Assembly (NCBI RefSeq): GCF_000092905.1 | Contig: NC_014098.1 | Span: 744,001 to 808,000, forward strand | Source: Kyrpidia tusciae DSM 2912 | Lineage (GTDB): Bacteria; Bacillota; Bacilli; Kyrpidiales; Kyrpidiaceae | Direction: 5' to 3' | DNA length: 64,000 bases | Shown: piece by piece, positions 19,349-28,029 of the stretch | Layout of the letters: the number at the start of each line of letters is the position of its first letter | Numbering within the stretch: position 1 is the first letter of the stretch | The notes under the pieces: model-generated | What the model was told of the DNA's origin: nothing | Database searches by the model: none | The model's input: only the letters and a program-made list of their open reading frames with translations | Translations under genes and position numbers: made by a program

Positions 19349-19501
19349 GTGCGGGAATTGTCCTGGCGGTGGTTCACCCATACGGGATCGATCGACGCCT
19401 ATCTCCTCTATATACAGTACCAGAGTTCGGAGAACGCGCCGGGGGAGGAGGGGAAAGATCCGCCGGCTTCGGGAAGCGAGGAAGCGGAGGCCAAAGTATG
19501 A
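19349..19501 (+). CDS. yqzL: YqzL-like small protein
   Basis: A 50-codon reading frame between era and recO, exactly where Bacilli have yqzL. The N terminus MRELSWRWFTHTGSIDAYLL matches the YqzL pattern (aromatic W..F..TG.ID.YLL); the C terminus is acidic and Gly/Ser-rich. GTG 19349 is preceded by GAGAGTGATGG. The stop overlaps the recO start (ATGA), which also fixes the recO start. Function unknown in all bacteria. Too short for most automatic callers. Confidence 0.75.
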   Translation: MRELSWRWFTHTGSIDAYLLYIQYQSSENAPGEEGKDPPASGSEEAEAKV

Positions 19502-20283
19502 ACGTCCAGGTGGAAGGCATCGTGCTGCGGGGAGTGGACTATGGGGAAACCCATCGGATCGTGACATTGCTGACGCCGGAGATCGGGAAGGTCGGGGCCA
19601 TGGCCCGTGGAGCCAAACGGCCTCAGAGCCGCCTGCGCGCCTTGGTGCAGCCCTTGGTGCGGGGGACATTCTCCCTGGCCTATCGGGGGCAGGGCATGGC
19701 GATCATTCGCCAGGGCCAGTGGTTGGAGGGGTACCGGGCGATCCAGGAGGATCTTTGGAAGCACGCCTACGCCGGGTATGCGGCGGAGCTGGTCGATCGG
19801 TTTGTGGAGGAGGCGACCCCGGACCCCGGAGTTTATGAGTTTTTCCGCCAGTGGCTGGAAGCGCTGGCCGCGGGGAAAGATGCGGAAATTCTCACTCGCT
19901 TGTTTGAGTTGCACGTATGCGAGTGGGCGGGGGTGCGCCCGGTGCTCGATCGTTGCGCCGGATGCGGCGCGGCGGTGGGATACGTCCGGATGTTTGATTT
20001 GTCCGGCGGCGGGCCTCTCTGCGACCGGTGTTTCGACCTGCGCCGCGGCATTCCCATTCGCCCCCAGACTTACGCAGTGATGCGCGCCTTGCAGTCGGTG
20101 CCCGTAAACCGCCTGGGGGATATACGGGTGGGTCCCGATACCCGCCGGGAATTGGCCAACCTGGTCGGGGCGTATTTGGAACATCACACCGGGGCTCGCC
20201 TGCGGGGCCGGGAGTATATTCGCAAGCTGCGGGAATACGCCTGGCCGGGTCCGCTTGACGGGGCCGGAGGGGATTTGGTATGA
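19498..20283 (+). CDS. recO: DNA repair protein RecO
   Basis: A 261-residue RecO, which loads RecA on SSB-coated DNA with RecF/RecR. The N-terminal OB fold begins VQVEGIVLRGVDYGETHRIV; the zinc site is formed by CAGCG and CDRC (about 151-181). ATG 19498 is chosen over the longer open frame from 19273 because it overlaps the yqzL stop, has a GGAGG just upstream and gives the family length. Its last codons contain the promoter for the glyQS T-box transcript. Confidence 0.93.
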   Translation: MNVQVEGIVLRGVDYGETHRIVTLLTPEIGKVGAMARGAKRPQSRLRALVQPLVRGTFSLAYRGQGMAIIRQGQWLEGYRAIQEDLWKHAYAGYAAELVDRFVEEATPDPGVYEFFRQWLEALAAGKDAEILTRLFELHVCEWAGVRPVLDRCAGCGAAVGYVRMFDLSGGGPLCDRCFDLRRGIPIRPQTYAVMRALQSVPVNRLGDIRVGPDTRRELANLVGAYLEHHTGARLRGREYIRKLREYAWPGPLDGAGGDLV

Positions 20284-20284
20284 T
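20255..20284 (+). promoter_or_regulatory. Promoter of the glyQS T-box transcript
   Basis: TTGACG (20255-20260), an 18-base spacer and TATGAT (20279-20284) overlap the end of recO; a start near 20291 would include the whole T-box leader. Confidence 0.6.
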
Positions 20285-20290
20285 TCGGTC

Positions 20291-20510
20291 CGACAAGGAC
20301 CAAGAACGGGCGAAGAAGGGTCAATAGTACCCGGGGGCACTGACCCCAAGCGAGCTGGGATGGGTGGGAGCCCGGCGGAAGTCCCGGGGAAACGGCAGCC
20401 TGGAGCCTGGGTGGAAAAGAGGGTTCGCACCGGGGGTGCGGATCAAGTAGGGTGGAACCGCGGGAGAACCATCTCTCGTCCCTATGGGGCGGGGATGGTT
20501 TTATTTGTTT
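20291..20510 (+). promoter_or_regulatory. T-box riboswitch (glycine) ahead of glyQS
   Basis: The invariant T-box AGGGTGGAACCGCG is present at 20449-20462, preceded by structured sequence and followed by a terminator whose arms are AACCATC (20467-20473) and GATGGTT (about 20494-20500) with TTATTTG behind. Uncharged tRNA-Gly is expected to stabilise the antiterminator and allow glyQS expression. I could not place the specifier codon with certainty; the tRNA identity is inferred from the downstream genes. Confidence 0.9.
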
Positions 20511-20561
20511 GCAGAGGTTTTGACAGGATGTTTTAAAGGAGGCGTAACGCGGAGGATGGCC

Positions 20562-21410
20562 ATGACCTTTCAAGAGATGATTCTGCGGCTGCAAGAGTTT
20601 TGGGCGGGCCGGGGCTGCGTGCTGGCCCAGCCCTACGATGTGGAAAAGGGAGCCGGGACGATGAACCCCATGACCTTTCTGCGGGTGCTCGGCCCCGACC
20701 CGTGGCGGGTGGCCTACGTGGAACCTTCCCGGCGCCCGGCGGACGGGCGGTACGGCGAGAATCCAAACCGATTGTACCAGCACCATCAGTATCAGGTGAT
20801 TCTCAAACCCTCGCCCGAGGACGTCCTCGAGCTGTATCTGGAAAGCTTGCGCAGGTTGGACATCGACCCGGAGGAACACGATATCCGGTTTGTGGAGGAC
20901 AACTGGGAATCGCCGACTCTGGGGGCCTGGGGGTTGGGTTGGGAGGTGTGGCTGGACGGCATGGAGATCACGCAGTTCACGTATTTTCAGCAGGTGGGGG
21001 GATTGGACGTCCGGCCCGTGGCGGCGGAGATCACCTACGGGCTGGAGAGGCTCGCCTCCTACATCCAGCAGTGTGACAACGTGTTCGACCTGGTCTGGGT
21101 GGAGGGCGTGACTTACCGGGACGTGTTTTTGCGGGGGGAGTACGAGCACTCGAAATACAGCTTCGAGGTTTCCGATGCCGAGCAGCTCTTTGAATGGTTT
21201 TCCTCCTATGAGCGGGAAGCCCGGCGTGCCCTGGAGGCGGGGCTGGCCCTTCCGGCTTACGATTATGTGTTGAAGTGTTCCCATACGTTCAATCTTCTCG
21301 AGGCTCGGGGAGCCATCAGCGTATCCGAGCGGACAGCCTTTATCGGCCGGGTGCGCCAGTTGGCTCGCCTGTGCGCGGAAGCCTATGTCGGAGAAGGGGG
21401 GCGGGAGTGA
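20562..21410 (+). CDS. glyQ: Glycyl-tRNA synthetase alpha subunit
   Basis: A 282-residue catalytic alpha subunit of the bacterial alpha2beta2 glycyl-tRNA synthetase. Class II signatures include [37 protein letters not shown] and [18 protein letters not shown] 20562 is chosen since GCGGAGG (20549-20555) lies 6 bases before it and the protein then aligns with B. subtilis GlyQ; ATG 20556 is a two-codon longer alternative. Expression is controlled by the T-box leader. The stop overlaps the glyS start (TGATG). Confidence 0.96.
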   Translation: MTFQEMILRLQEFWAGRGCVLAQPYDVEKGAGTMNPMTFLRVLGPDPWRVAYVEPSRRPADGRYGENPNRLYQHHQYQVILKPSPEDVLELYLESLRRLDIDPEEHDIRFVEDNWESPTLGAWGLGWEVWLDGMEITQFTYFQQVGGLDVRPVAAEITYGLERLASYIQQCDNVFDLVWVEGVTYRDVFLRGEYEHSKYSFEVSDAEQLFEWFSSYEREARRALEAGLALPAYDYVLKCSHTFNLLEARGAISVSERTAFIGRVRQLARLCAEAYVGEGGRE

Positions 21411-23497
21411 TGGCGGCACCCTTTCTGTTGGAAATCGGCGTGGAAGAGTTGCCGGCCCGGTTTGTCCCTGAAGCCCTGGACCAACTCCGGGTGAAAATGT
21501 CTGAGTGGTTGGAGGCGCAAGGCCTCGCCCATGGTGCATTACAGGTTTACGGCACCCCCCGCCGCCTGACGCTGTACGCGGCGGATCTGGCCGAAAGACA
21601 GGAAGATCGGGAATTCCAGGTTCGGGGGCCGTCCCTGAAGGCGGCGAAAGGACCAGATGGCCGCTGGACCAAGGCGGCGGAAGGGTTTGCCCGAAGTCAG
21701 GGAGTGGCCGTGGACGATCTGGTGGAGCGGGGGACGCCCCAGGGCGTGTACGTTTACGCGCTGAAGCGAGAAGCCGGCCTTCGGACCCCGGAGCTTCTTG
21801 CCGGCTATATCCCGGAACTTGTCCTCGGCCTCTCGTTCCCGAAAACGATGCGTTGGGGGACAGGGGATGTCCGGTTTGCCCGGCCCATTCGCTGGTTGGT
21901 CGCCCTATACGGGGAGGAGATCGTGCCGGCGGAGGTGGCCGGCGTGAAAACCGGCCGCACCAGCCGGGGGCACAGAACCCTTCATCCCGGGCAGGTGGAG
22001 ATTCCCCGGGCGGAGGCATACGTCGATGTGCTGGACGCGGCCTTTGTGATGGTGGATGTGGCGCGGAGAAAAGAGGTGATCGTCGATCAGGTTCGCCGGG
22101 CGGCGGCAGAGATCGGAGGCCAGGCGGTGATCGACGAGGAGCTGCTGGAGGAAGTGGTGCATTTGGTGGAATGGCCGACGGCTTTCGCCGGGGCCTTTGA
22201 TCGGGACTTTCTCCAGGTGCCGCCGGAAGTCATCATGCTGACGATGAAAGAAAACCAGCGGTATTTTCCCGTGGTGGACGGGGACGGCGGTCTCATTCCC
22301 GGATTCGTGGGGGTGCGAAACGGTGGAGACCACCGGCTGGACGTGGTCAGGGCGGGGAACGAAAAGGTCCTGCGGGCGCGATTGGCGGATGCAAAGTTTT
22401 TTTACGACGAAGACAGGAAAATCGCCCCGATTCGAGCGATGGAGCGGTTGCGGCACATCGTTTTCCAAGAGGGCGCCGGCACAATGTACGACAAGGTGGA
22501 ACGGGTGCGCCGGGTGGGCCTGGAGTTGGCGGACAGGCTCGGTTTGGCTCCCCGGGAAGTGGAGACGATGGAGGCGGCGGGCAGGATCCTGAAATTCGAC
22601 CTGGCCACCCACATGGTGTATGAGTTCCCGGAGCTAGAAGGGGTCATGGGGCGTTATTATGCCCTGGAAGCCGGGGAGGGACCGGAGGCGGCCGAGGCGA
22701 TCCTGGAGCATCACCGTCCGCGGTTCCCGGGGGACGAGTTGCCCGGCAGTCCGGCGGGCACGGTGTTGGCTGTGGCAGACAAAGCGGATACCCTGTGCGC
22801 CTCCTTCTACGCCGGCATTCGGCCCACGGGCTCCGAGGATCCCTACGGACTGCGCAGGAACGCCCTGGGGCTGCTCCAGATTTTGCGCTATCTGGAGATC
22901 CCCATCACCTTGGGCGAAATCTTCGATCTCGCCGAGGCGGCTTTGCGCGCCAGCGGGTTTCAGGACGGCGGGACGTGGCGGGCGGATTTGGACAGTTTTG
23001 TCACGACCCGGCTCCGCACTTGGCTGTTGGAGGAAGGCCGGCGGCACGACTTGGTGGATGCGATTCTCCATCGAGCCGATGAGCCCCTTGCTGTCCTGAT
23101 CGGGCGGGTGCGATTTTATGAAGGCCTGGCTGACGAAGGCCACCCCGGACTCTACGAGACCGCCGAAGCCGCCAAGCGGGTGCACAATCTCGCGAAAAAG
23201 GGTGAAGGCCTCGCCGGGGAGCCGGACCCGGGTCGGTTCCAGGACGATGCGGAACGGGCCCTCCACGAAGCCTCCCGGCTGGCGCGCCGGGAGTTGCAAG
23301 CGGCCCGGGCTGCGGGGGACGAAAAGAGGGCTCTTGACGCCGTGGGCCACCTGAATCGGGCCGTGCACCCGTTCTTTGATCGGGTGATGGTGCTGGTGGA
23401 GGACGAGGAGATTCGAGAGAATCGATTGCGCCTCCTGCGGGATGTGGCGGACGTTTACAATCTGTTGCTCGACTGGAGGCAAGTGGTACTGCCGTAA
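21410..23497 (+). CDS. glyS: Glycyl-tRNA synthetase beta subunit
   Basis: A 695-residue beta subunit that recognises tRNA-Gly and works with GlyQ. It begins FLLEIGVEELPARFVPEAL and contains VYGTPRRLTLYA, SFPKTMRWG, a mid HD-like region (ATHMVYEFPELEGVMGRYYA) and a C-terminal anticodon-binding part ending VYNLLLDWRQVVLP. ATG 21410 overlaps the glyQ stop, and the frame upstream of it is only glyQ antisense to the family. Full length. Confidence 0.96.
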   Translation: MAAPFLLEIGVEELPARFVPEALDQLRVKMSEWLEAQGLAHGALQVYGTPRRLTLYAADLAERQEDREFQVRGPSLKAAKGPDGRWTKAAEGFARSQGVAVDDLVERGTPQGVYVYALKREAGLRTPELLAGYIPELVLGLSFPKTMRWGTGDVRFARPIRWLVALYGEEIVPAEVAGVKTGRTSRGHRTLHPGQVEIPRAEAYVDVLDAAFVMVDVARRKEVIVDQVRRAAAEIGGQAVIDEELLEEVVHLVEWPTAFAGAFDRDFLQVPPEVIMLTMKENQRYFPVVDGDGGLIPGFVGVRNGGDHRLDVVRAGNEKVLRARLADAKFFYDEDRKIAPIRAMERLRHIVFQEGAGTMYDKVERVRRVGLELADRLGLAPREVETMEAAGRILKFDLATHMVYEFPELEGVMGRYYALEAGEGPEAAEAILEHHRPRFPGDELPGSPAGTVLAVADKADTLCASFYAGIRPTGSEDPYGLRRNALGLLQILRYLEIPITLGEIFDLAEAALRASGFQDGGTWRADLDSFVTTRLRTWLLEEGRRHDLVDAILHRADEPLAVLIGRVRFYEGLADEGHPGLYETAEAAKRVHNLAKKGEGLAGEPDPGRFQDDAERALHEASRLARRELQAARAAGDEKRALDAVGHLNRAVHPFFDRVMVLVEDEEIRENRLRLLRDVADVYNLLLDWRQVVLP

Positions 23498-23513
23498 AAT
23501 CGGTGTGCCATCT

Positions 23514-23549
23514 TTGACCACCCTCCCTTGCGGAAAGGAGGGTGGTCAA
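23514..23549 (+). terminator. Strong hairpin after glyS
   Basis: TTGACCACCCTCC (23514-23526) pairs perfectly with GGAGGGTGGTCAA (23537-23549). The following bases are A/T-rich without a long T-run. Its loop and right arm overlap the likely ccpN promoter, so it may also influence that promoter. Confidence 0.65.
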
Positions 23550-23567
23550 TTAGTATATACGATATAC
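23528..23567 (+). promoter_or_regulatory. Likely ccpN promoter with palindromic operator
   Basis: TTGCGG (23528-23533), 17 bases and TAGTAT (23551-23556) form a sigma-A-like promoter. The -10 region overlaps the palindrome GTATATACGATATAC (23553-23567). Part of it, TATACGATATA, agrees at 9 of 11 positions with the remembered B. subtilis CcpN consensus TRTGHYATAYW, so self-control by CcpN is plausible but unproven. Confidence 0.45.
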
Positions 23568-23660
23568 GGCATAATAGCCAAAAAGTATAACACATTGACC
23601 GACACCCCTTTCCACATGCAGCGTGATCATTCGGGCCGGGGGTGGTGAGGAACCATCGAA

Positions 23661-24293
23661 TTGACCAAGCGGCAAGAGCAGATTCTTGAAATCGTACGCC
23701 GAGAGGGACCGATTACCGGGGAACGAATCGCCGAACGGTTACATCTGACCCGGGCGACCCTTCGACCGGATTTGACCGTGCTGACCATGGCCGGGTTTCT
23801 GGACGCCCGCCCCCGGGTGGGGTATTTTTACGTCGGCAAGCCCATGGGGGAAGTGATTGCCGACCAGCTTCGCAAAATGAAGGTCAAGGACTACAAGTCG
23901 GTCCCGGTGGTGGTCAGCGAGGGCACTTCGGTGTACGACGCCATTGTGACGATGTTTTTGGAGGACGTGGGGACGCTTTTTGTGGTTCGGGATCAGGCGG
24001 TCCTGGCAGGTGTGGTGTCCCGGAAAGACTTGCTGAAAGTGGCGATTGGCGCCCAGGATGTTCGGGAAGTGCCGGTGGGCTTGGCGATGACCCGGATGCC
24101 CAATATCATCGTGGTGACGCCGGAGGAGAACGTTTACGAGGCCGCGACGAAGCTGATCGATTATCAGATCGACGCATTGCCGGTCGTCCGGGTCATGGAT
24201 GCCCACAACAAACAACTTGAAGTGGTCGGCCGCTTTACCAAGACGACGATCGCCCGAATCTTCGTCGAGTTGGGATCGGGCCGGGACATCTGA
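23661..24293 (+). CDS. ccpN: CcpN-family transcriptional repressor (HTH + two CBS domains)
   Basis: A 210-residue regulator. The N-terminal winged helix (KRQEQILEIVRREGPITGER, then LTRATLRPDLTVLTMAGFL) is followed by two CBS domains (about 75-205) that can bind adenine nucleotides. In B. subtilis CcpN represses gluconeogenic genes (gapB, pckA) under glycolytic conditions. It is directly followed by ppsR, the conserved pair. TTG 23661 is the only usable start: an in-frame stop lies at 23646, yet the three codons just upstream (T-I-E) still match the B. subtilis N terminus, hinting at an ATC start at 23655. Confidence 0.92.
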   Translation: MTKRQEQILEIVRREGPITGERIAERLHLTRATLRPDLTVLTMAGFLDARPRVGYFYVGKPMGEVIADQLRKMKVKDYKSVPVVVSEGTSVYDAIVTMFLEDVGTLFVVRDQAVLAGVVSRKDLLKVAIGAQDVREVPVGLAMTRMPNIIVVTPEENVYEAATKLIDYQIDALPVVRVMDAHNKQLEVVGRFTKTTIARIFVELGSGRDI

Positions 24294-24312
24294 GGAGGGG
24301 ATCCGGAGCTTT

Positions 24313-25125
24313 ATGCGGCGCATTGTCTACGTGGTTTCCGATTCGGTCGGCGAGACGGCGGAATTCGTCGTGCGGGCGGCCGCCAGTCAGTTCGACGGAG
24401 GGAGGGTGGATGTACACCGAATTTCCTTTGTCGACGATGTATCCACGCTCCGGGAGGTGGTGGAGTCCGCCCGGGAGGACGGGGCGCTGATCGCCTTTAC
24501 ACTGATTCTTCCGGAGTTGCGCCGGGAGATCGCTCGGCTGGCGGAGGAGGGCGGGGTGATCGCTGTCGACATCATGGGGCCGATGATGGATGCCTTCGGA
24601 AAGGCCTTTGGCACGCCCCCGAAGCTTCGCCCGGGCTTGGTGCATCAGCTGGACGAGGAGTACTTTCGCCGGGTGGAGGCGGTGGAGTTCGCGGTCAAAT
24701 ACGACGATGGCCGGGATCCCCGGGGGCTGGTGCGGGCCGATGTGATCTTAATCGGCGTGTCCAGGACGTCGAAGACGCCCCTGAGCATGTATTTGGCGCA
24801 CCGGCGGTTAAAGGTGGCCAATGTCCCGCTGGTTCCTGAGGTGGATCCGCCTGAGGAACTGTTTACCCTCCCGGCCAAAAAGATCATCGGTTTGACGATC
24901 CACCCGGAGGAACTCAACAAGATCCGGACTGAACGCCTGCGGTCCTTGGGATTGACGGCCCAGGCCAATTACGCGACTCTGGAGCGAATTCTGGTTGAAC
25001 TGGATTATGCCGAAGGGATCATGAAAAAAATCGGCTGTCCCATTATCGACGTCAGCAGTAAGGCGGTAGAAGAGACGGCCAGTATCGTGCTCGACATTCT
25101 GAAGCGGGGGGGAACCCGGGTATGA
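24313..25125 (+). CDS. ppsR: PPDK/PEP synthase regulatory protein (bifunctional kinase/pyrophosphorylase)
   Basis: A 270-residue DUF299 protein (YqfL). It starts RRIVYVVSDSVGETAEFVV and has the P-loop GVSRTSKTPLSMYLA (about 150-164). Members use ADP to phosphorylate a Thr next to the catalytic His of pyruvate phosphate dikinase and also remove that phosphate, switching the enzyme off and on. ppdK starts within its last codons (overlap ATGA), so regulator and target are co-translated. ATG 24313 follows GAGGAGGGG about 12 bases upstream. Closely similar members act on PEP synthase, but the adjacent gene here is ppdK. Confidence 0.94.
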   Translation: MRRIVYVVSDSVGETAEFVVRAAASQFDGGRVDVHRISFVDDVSTLREVVESAREDGALIAFTLILPELRREIARLAEEGGVIAVDIMGPMMDAFGKAFGTPPKLRPGLVHQLDEEYFRRVEAVEFAVKYDDGRDPRGLVRADVILIGVSRTSKTPLSMYLAHRRLKVANVPLVPEVDPPEELFTLPAKKIIGLTIHPEELNKIRTERLRSLGLTAQANYATLERILVELDYAEGIMKKIGCPIIDVSSKAVEETASIVLDILKRGGTRV

Positions 25126-27764
25126 CACAGGTGAAGCAGATTTACGCCTTTGATGAGGGCAACGCCGGGATGCGGGATTTGCTGGGGGGAAAAGGTGCAG
25201 GATTGGCGGAGATGACCCGGGCCGGGCTGCCGGTCCCCGAGGGTTTCACCATCACCACAGCGGCGTGCCGGGCGTATTTTGCCGCCGGGGGCGAGTGGCC
25301 CGAGGGGCTGCTCGACGCCCTGGATGAGGCTGTGTCGCAATTGGAGGAGCGCACGGGGCTGAAGCTGGGGGATCCCGATCGGCCGCTGCTGGTGTCTGTC
25401 CGCTCCGGGGCCGTGTTCTCTATGCCGGGGATGATGGATACGATTCTAAATCTGGGACTCAATGATGACACCGTTTTGGGGTTGGCCCGGCGGACGGGGC
25501 AGGATCGGTTTGCCTGGGATTGCTATCGCCGTTTTATCCAAATGTACGGGGACGTGGTGCTCGGGGTGGACCACTACGCCTTCGAACAGATCATCGACGA
25601 GCAGAAGGCCGCCCGGGGAGTGCGATTGGACACCGAACTTTCGGCCGAGGATTGGAAAAACGTGGTTGAAGAGTATAAACAGTTGGTGGAAAAGGAGACC
25701 AAGCGACCCTTTCCCCAGAATCCGAGAGAGCAGTTGCTGGGGGCGGTGCGGGCGGTGTTTTCGTCCTGGAACAATCAGCGGGCGGTGGTGTACCGCAAAA
25801 TCCACGGGATTCCGGAAGATCTCGGCACGGCGGTGAATATCCAGCGCATGGTGTTCGGCAATCTCGGAGACGATTCGGGCACCGGGGTGGTGTTCACCCG
25901 GAATCCTGCCACCGGGGAGGCGAAGCTGTACGGGGAGTTTCTGTTAAATGCCCAAGGAGAAGATGTGGTGGCCGGGATTCGCACCCCTTCGCCCATCGCC
26001 CAGCTGGAAGAAACAATGCCCGAAGTTTACCGCCAGCTCCTGGATGTCGCCCGGAAGTTGGAGCGCCATTATCGGGACGTGCAGGACATCGAGTTTACGG
26101 TGGAGCGGGGACGGCTGTTTTTGCTCCAGACCCGGGCGGCAAAACGCACCGCCCAGGCCGCGGTGAAGGCGGCGGTGGATCTTGCCAAAGAGGGAATTAT
26201 CGACCGCGTGGAAGCGATTCGCCGGGTGGATCCGGACAGTTTGACCCAGCTGCTGCACCGGCGGATTGACGAGGCGGCCGATCTGGATCGGCTGGCGAAA
26301 GGGTTGCCCGCTTCCCCGGGGGCGGCCAGCGGCCGGGTGGTGTTCGATGCCGATGAGGCGGTTCGGAGGGCCAACGAGGGAGAAGCGGTGATTCTCGTCC
26401 GGTCGGAGACCACGCCGGAAGACATCCACGGCATCGTGGCCAGTCAAGGCGTCTTGACGTCCCGGGGCGGGATGACCAGCCACGCCGCCGTGGTGGCCCG
26501 GGGTATGGGCAAAGCTTGCGTGTGTGGGTGCGAATCGGTGCGGATCGATTTTCGCAAGCGGGAATTCCTCGTGGAGGACGGTCGGACCATCCGGGAAGGG
26601 GACGTCATCACCATCGATGGCGGAACGGGACAGGTGTACCTCGGGGCGGCTCCCTTGGTGGCCCCGGTGTTGTCGCCGGAGTTTCAGGAGTTGTTGGCCT
26701 GGGGAGATGAGGTGCGGAAACTGTCGGTCTTGGCCAACGCGGACAATCCGGAAGATGCGGCCAAAGCCCGGGAGTTTGGCGCCCAGGGTATCGGCTTGTG
26801 CCGGACGGAGCACATGTTTTTGGGGCCCGATCGGGTCTCGATCGTTCAGCGGATGATTCTGGCGGAAGACGAGGAGGAGCGGGGGCGAGCCCTGGAGGAA
26901 TTGCTCCCCTTGCAACGGCAAGATTTTGTCGGGATTCTCCGGGCCATGGCCGGGCTGCCGGTGACGGTGCGCCTGCTCGATCCGCCCCTTCACGAGTTTC
27001 TCCCCAACCTCGAAGACCTGTTGGTGGAGGTCACGCAGCTGAGGGAGCGGGGCGACGACCCGGACCGCCTGCGGGAGCGGGAACGTTTGTTGCGCAAAGT
27101 CCGGGTGTTGCACGAAGCCAATCCGATGCTGGGTCATCGGGGCTGCCGGCTCGGCATCACCTTCCCGGAAGTGTATCGCGTGCAGGTCCGGGCGCTCTAT
27201 GAGGCGGCGGCTGAGCTGGCGGCCGGGGGTGTGTCCGTGAAGCCGGAAGTCATGATCCCCCTCGTCGGGCATCACCGGGAGCTGGAGATCCTTCGGGCCC
27301 AGGTGATTGAGGAGGCGGAGCGGGTTCTTCAGGAGAAGGGCGTGGAGTTGCCCATTAAAGTCGGCACCATGATCGAGGTGCCCCGGGCCGCCCTGACCGC
27401 CGGGGAGATCGCCGCCCAGGCCGACTTTTTCTCCTTTGGCACCAACGATTTGACCCAGATGACCTTCGGGTTCAGCCGCGACGACGCCGAGGGAAAGTTT
27501 CTCCACGCCTATGTTCAAGGGGGAATTCTCGACGCCGACCCCTTTATGGTGCTGGATGAGCCGGGGGTGGGCAGGTTGATTCGCTGGGCCGTGCAGGAGG
27601 GGCGCACGGCGAATCCTGAGCTCAAGGTGGGGATCTGCGGCGAACACGGCGGCGATCCTCGTTCGATCACTTTTTGCCACAACGTGGGCTTGGATTATGT
27701 CAGTTGTTCCCCTTACCGGGTGCCCGTCGCGCGATTGGCCGCCGCCCGGGCCGCCCTGGGATAG
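25122..27764 (+). CDS. ppdK: Pyruvate, phosphate dikinase
   Basis: An 880-residue PPDK, reversibly converting pyruvate, ATP and phosphate to PEP, AMP and pyrophosphate. It has the N-terminal ATP-grasp domain (LLGGKGAGLAEMTR start), the phosphohistidine domain with TSRGGMTSHAAVVARGMGK (catalytic His near residue 453; the neighbouring Thr is the PpsR target) and the C-terminal PEP-binding TIM barrel ending ICGEHGGDPRS. Length is typical. It is the last gene of ccpN-ppsR-ppdK, placing PEP/pyruvate flux under one transcript. Two hairpins follow. Confidence 0.97.
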   Translation: MTQVKQIYAFDEGNAGMRDLLGGKGAGLAEMTRAGLPVPEGFTITTAACRAYFAAGGEWPEGLLDALDEAVSQLEERTGLKLGDPDRPLLVSVRSGAVFSMPGMMDTILNLGLNDDTVLGLARRTGQDRFAWDCYRRFIQMYGDVVLGVDHYAFEQIIDEQKAARGVRLDTELSAEDWKNVVEEYKQLVEKETKRPFPQNPREQLLGAVRAVFSSWNNQRAVVYRKIHGIPEDLGTAVNIQRMVFGNLGDDSGTGVVFTRNPATGEAKLYGEFLLNAQGEDVVAGIRTPSPIAQLEETMPEVYRQLLDVARKLERHYRDVQDIEFTVERGRLFLLQTRAAKRTAQAAVKAAVDLAKEGIIDRVEAIRRVDPDSLTQLLHRRIDEAADLDRLAKGLPASPGAASGRVVFDADEAVRRANEGEAVILVRSETTPEDIHGIVASQGVLTSRGGMTSHAAVVARGMGKACVCGCESVRIDFRKREFLVEDGRTIREGDVITIDGGTGQVYLGAAPLVAPVLSPEFQELLAWGDEVRKLSVLANADNPEDAAKAREFGAQGIGLCRTEHMFLGPDRVSIVQRMILAEDEEERGRALEELLPLQRQDFVGILRAMAGLPVTVRLLDPPLHEFLPNLEDLLVEVTQLRERGDDPDRLRERERLLRKVRVLHEANPMLGHRGCRLGITFPEVYRVQVRALYEAAAELAAGGVSVKPEVMIPLVGHHRELEILRAQVIEEAERVLQEKGVELPIKVGTMIEVPRAALTAGEIAAQADFFSFGTNDLTQMTFGFSRDDAEGKFLHAYVQGGILDADPFMVLDEPGVGRLIRWAVQEGRTANPELKVGICGEHGGDPRSITFCHNVGLDYVSCSPYRVPVARLAAARAALG

Positions 27765-27785
27765 TGCTGTGGGGGGGGAATGATC

Positions 27786-27857
27786 TTTCGACACAGGGGC
27801 CGGTGGACTCGGGTGATGTCGATGTGCTTGTCTACGTGTGTCGAAAGTGAATTTTTT
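27786..27857 (+). other. Long-range inverted repeat with T tract downstream of ppdK
   Basis: TTTCGACACA (27786-27795) and TGTGTCGAAA (27837-27846) are perfect inverted repeats with a 41-base loop, followed by GTGAATTTTTTG. It may be a first terminator or a processed 3' structure; a second, tighter terminator lies at 27866. Confidence 0.4.
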
Positions 27858-27865
27858 GTGGCTGA

Positions 27866-27898
27866 CTCCCGCCGATCGATCCGGCGGGAGGATTTTTT
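27866..27898 (+). terminator. Intrinsic terminator after ppdK
   Basis: CTCCCGCCG (27866-27874) pairs with CGGCGGGAG (27882-27890), followed by ATTTTTT (27892-27898). Confidence 0.88.
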
Positions 27899-28000
27899 GA
27901 GGAAAAGACGTAAATATGTAGAGCGGGCCTTTACAGCTTTCAGGGGTTTTTGACGGTTTCGCTGGAAATTCGTCGAATCTGCTGTCGGACTGTCGCCGGG

Positions 28001-28029
28001 GCAGGAATTTGGAGTGGATTGTAGAATAC
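28001..28029 (+). promoter_or_regulatory. Sigma-H-type promoter of dnaG-rpoD
   Basis: GCAGGAATT (28001-28009) fits the sigma-H -35 consensus RNAGGAWWW, and GTAGAATAC (28021-28029) fits RNNGAATWW except at the last base, at the 11-base spacing. In B. subtilis the dnaG-sigA operon carries a sigma-H promoter, so a match here is expected. The rest of the 27899-28133 gap shows no gene and no consensus sigma-A promoter that I can defend. Confidence 0.6.

Noticed and set aside
20184-22019. 611-codon minus-strand open frame over recO/glyQ/glyS
   Set aside because: Antisense to three well-supported genes and to the T-box; low-complexity Pro/Arg/His composition.
25944-27794. 616-codon minus-strand open frame over ppdK
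   Set aside because: Antisense shadow of a complete ppdK, no recognisable motif.
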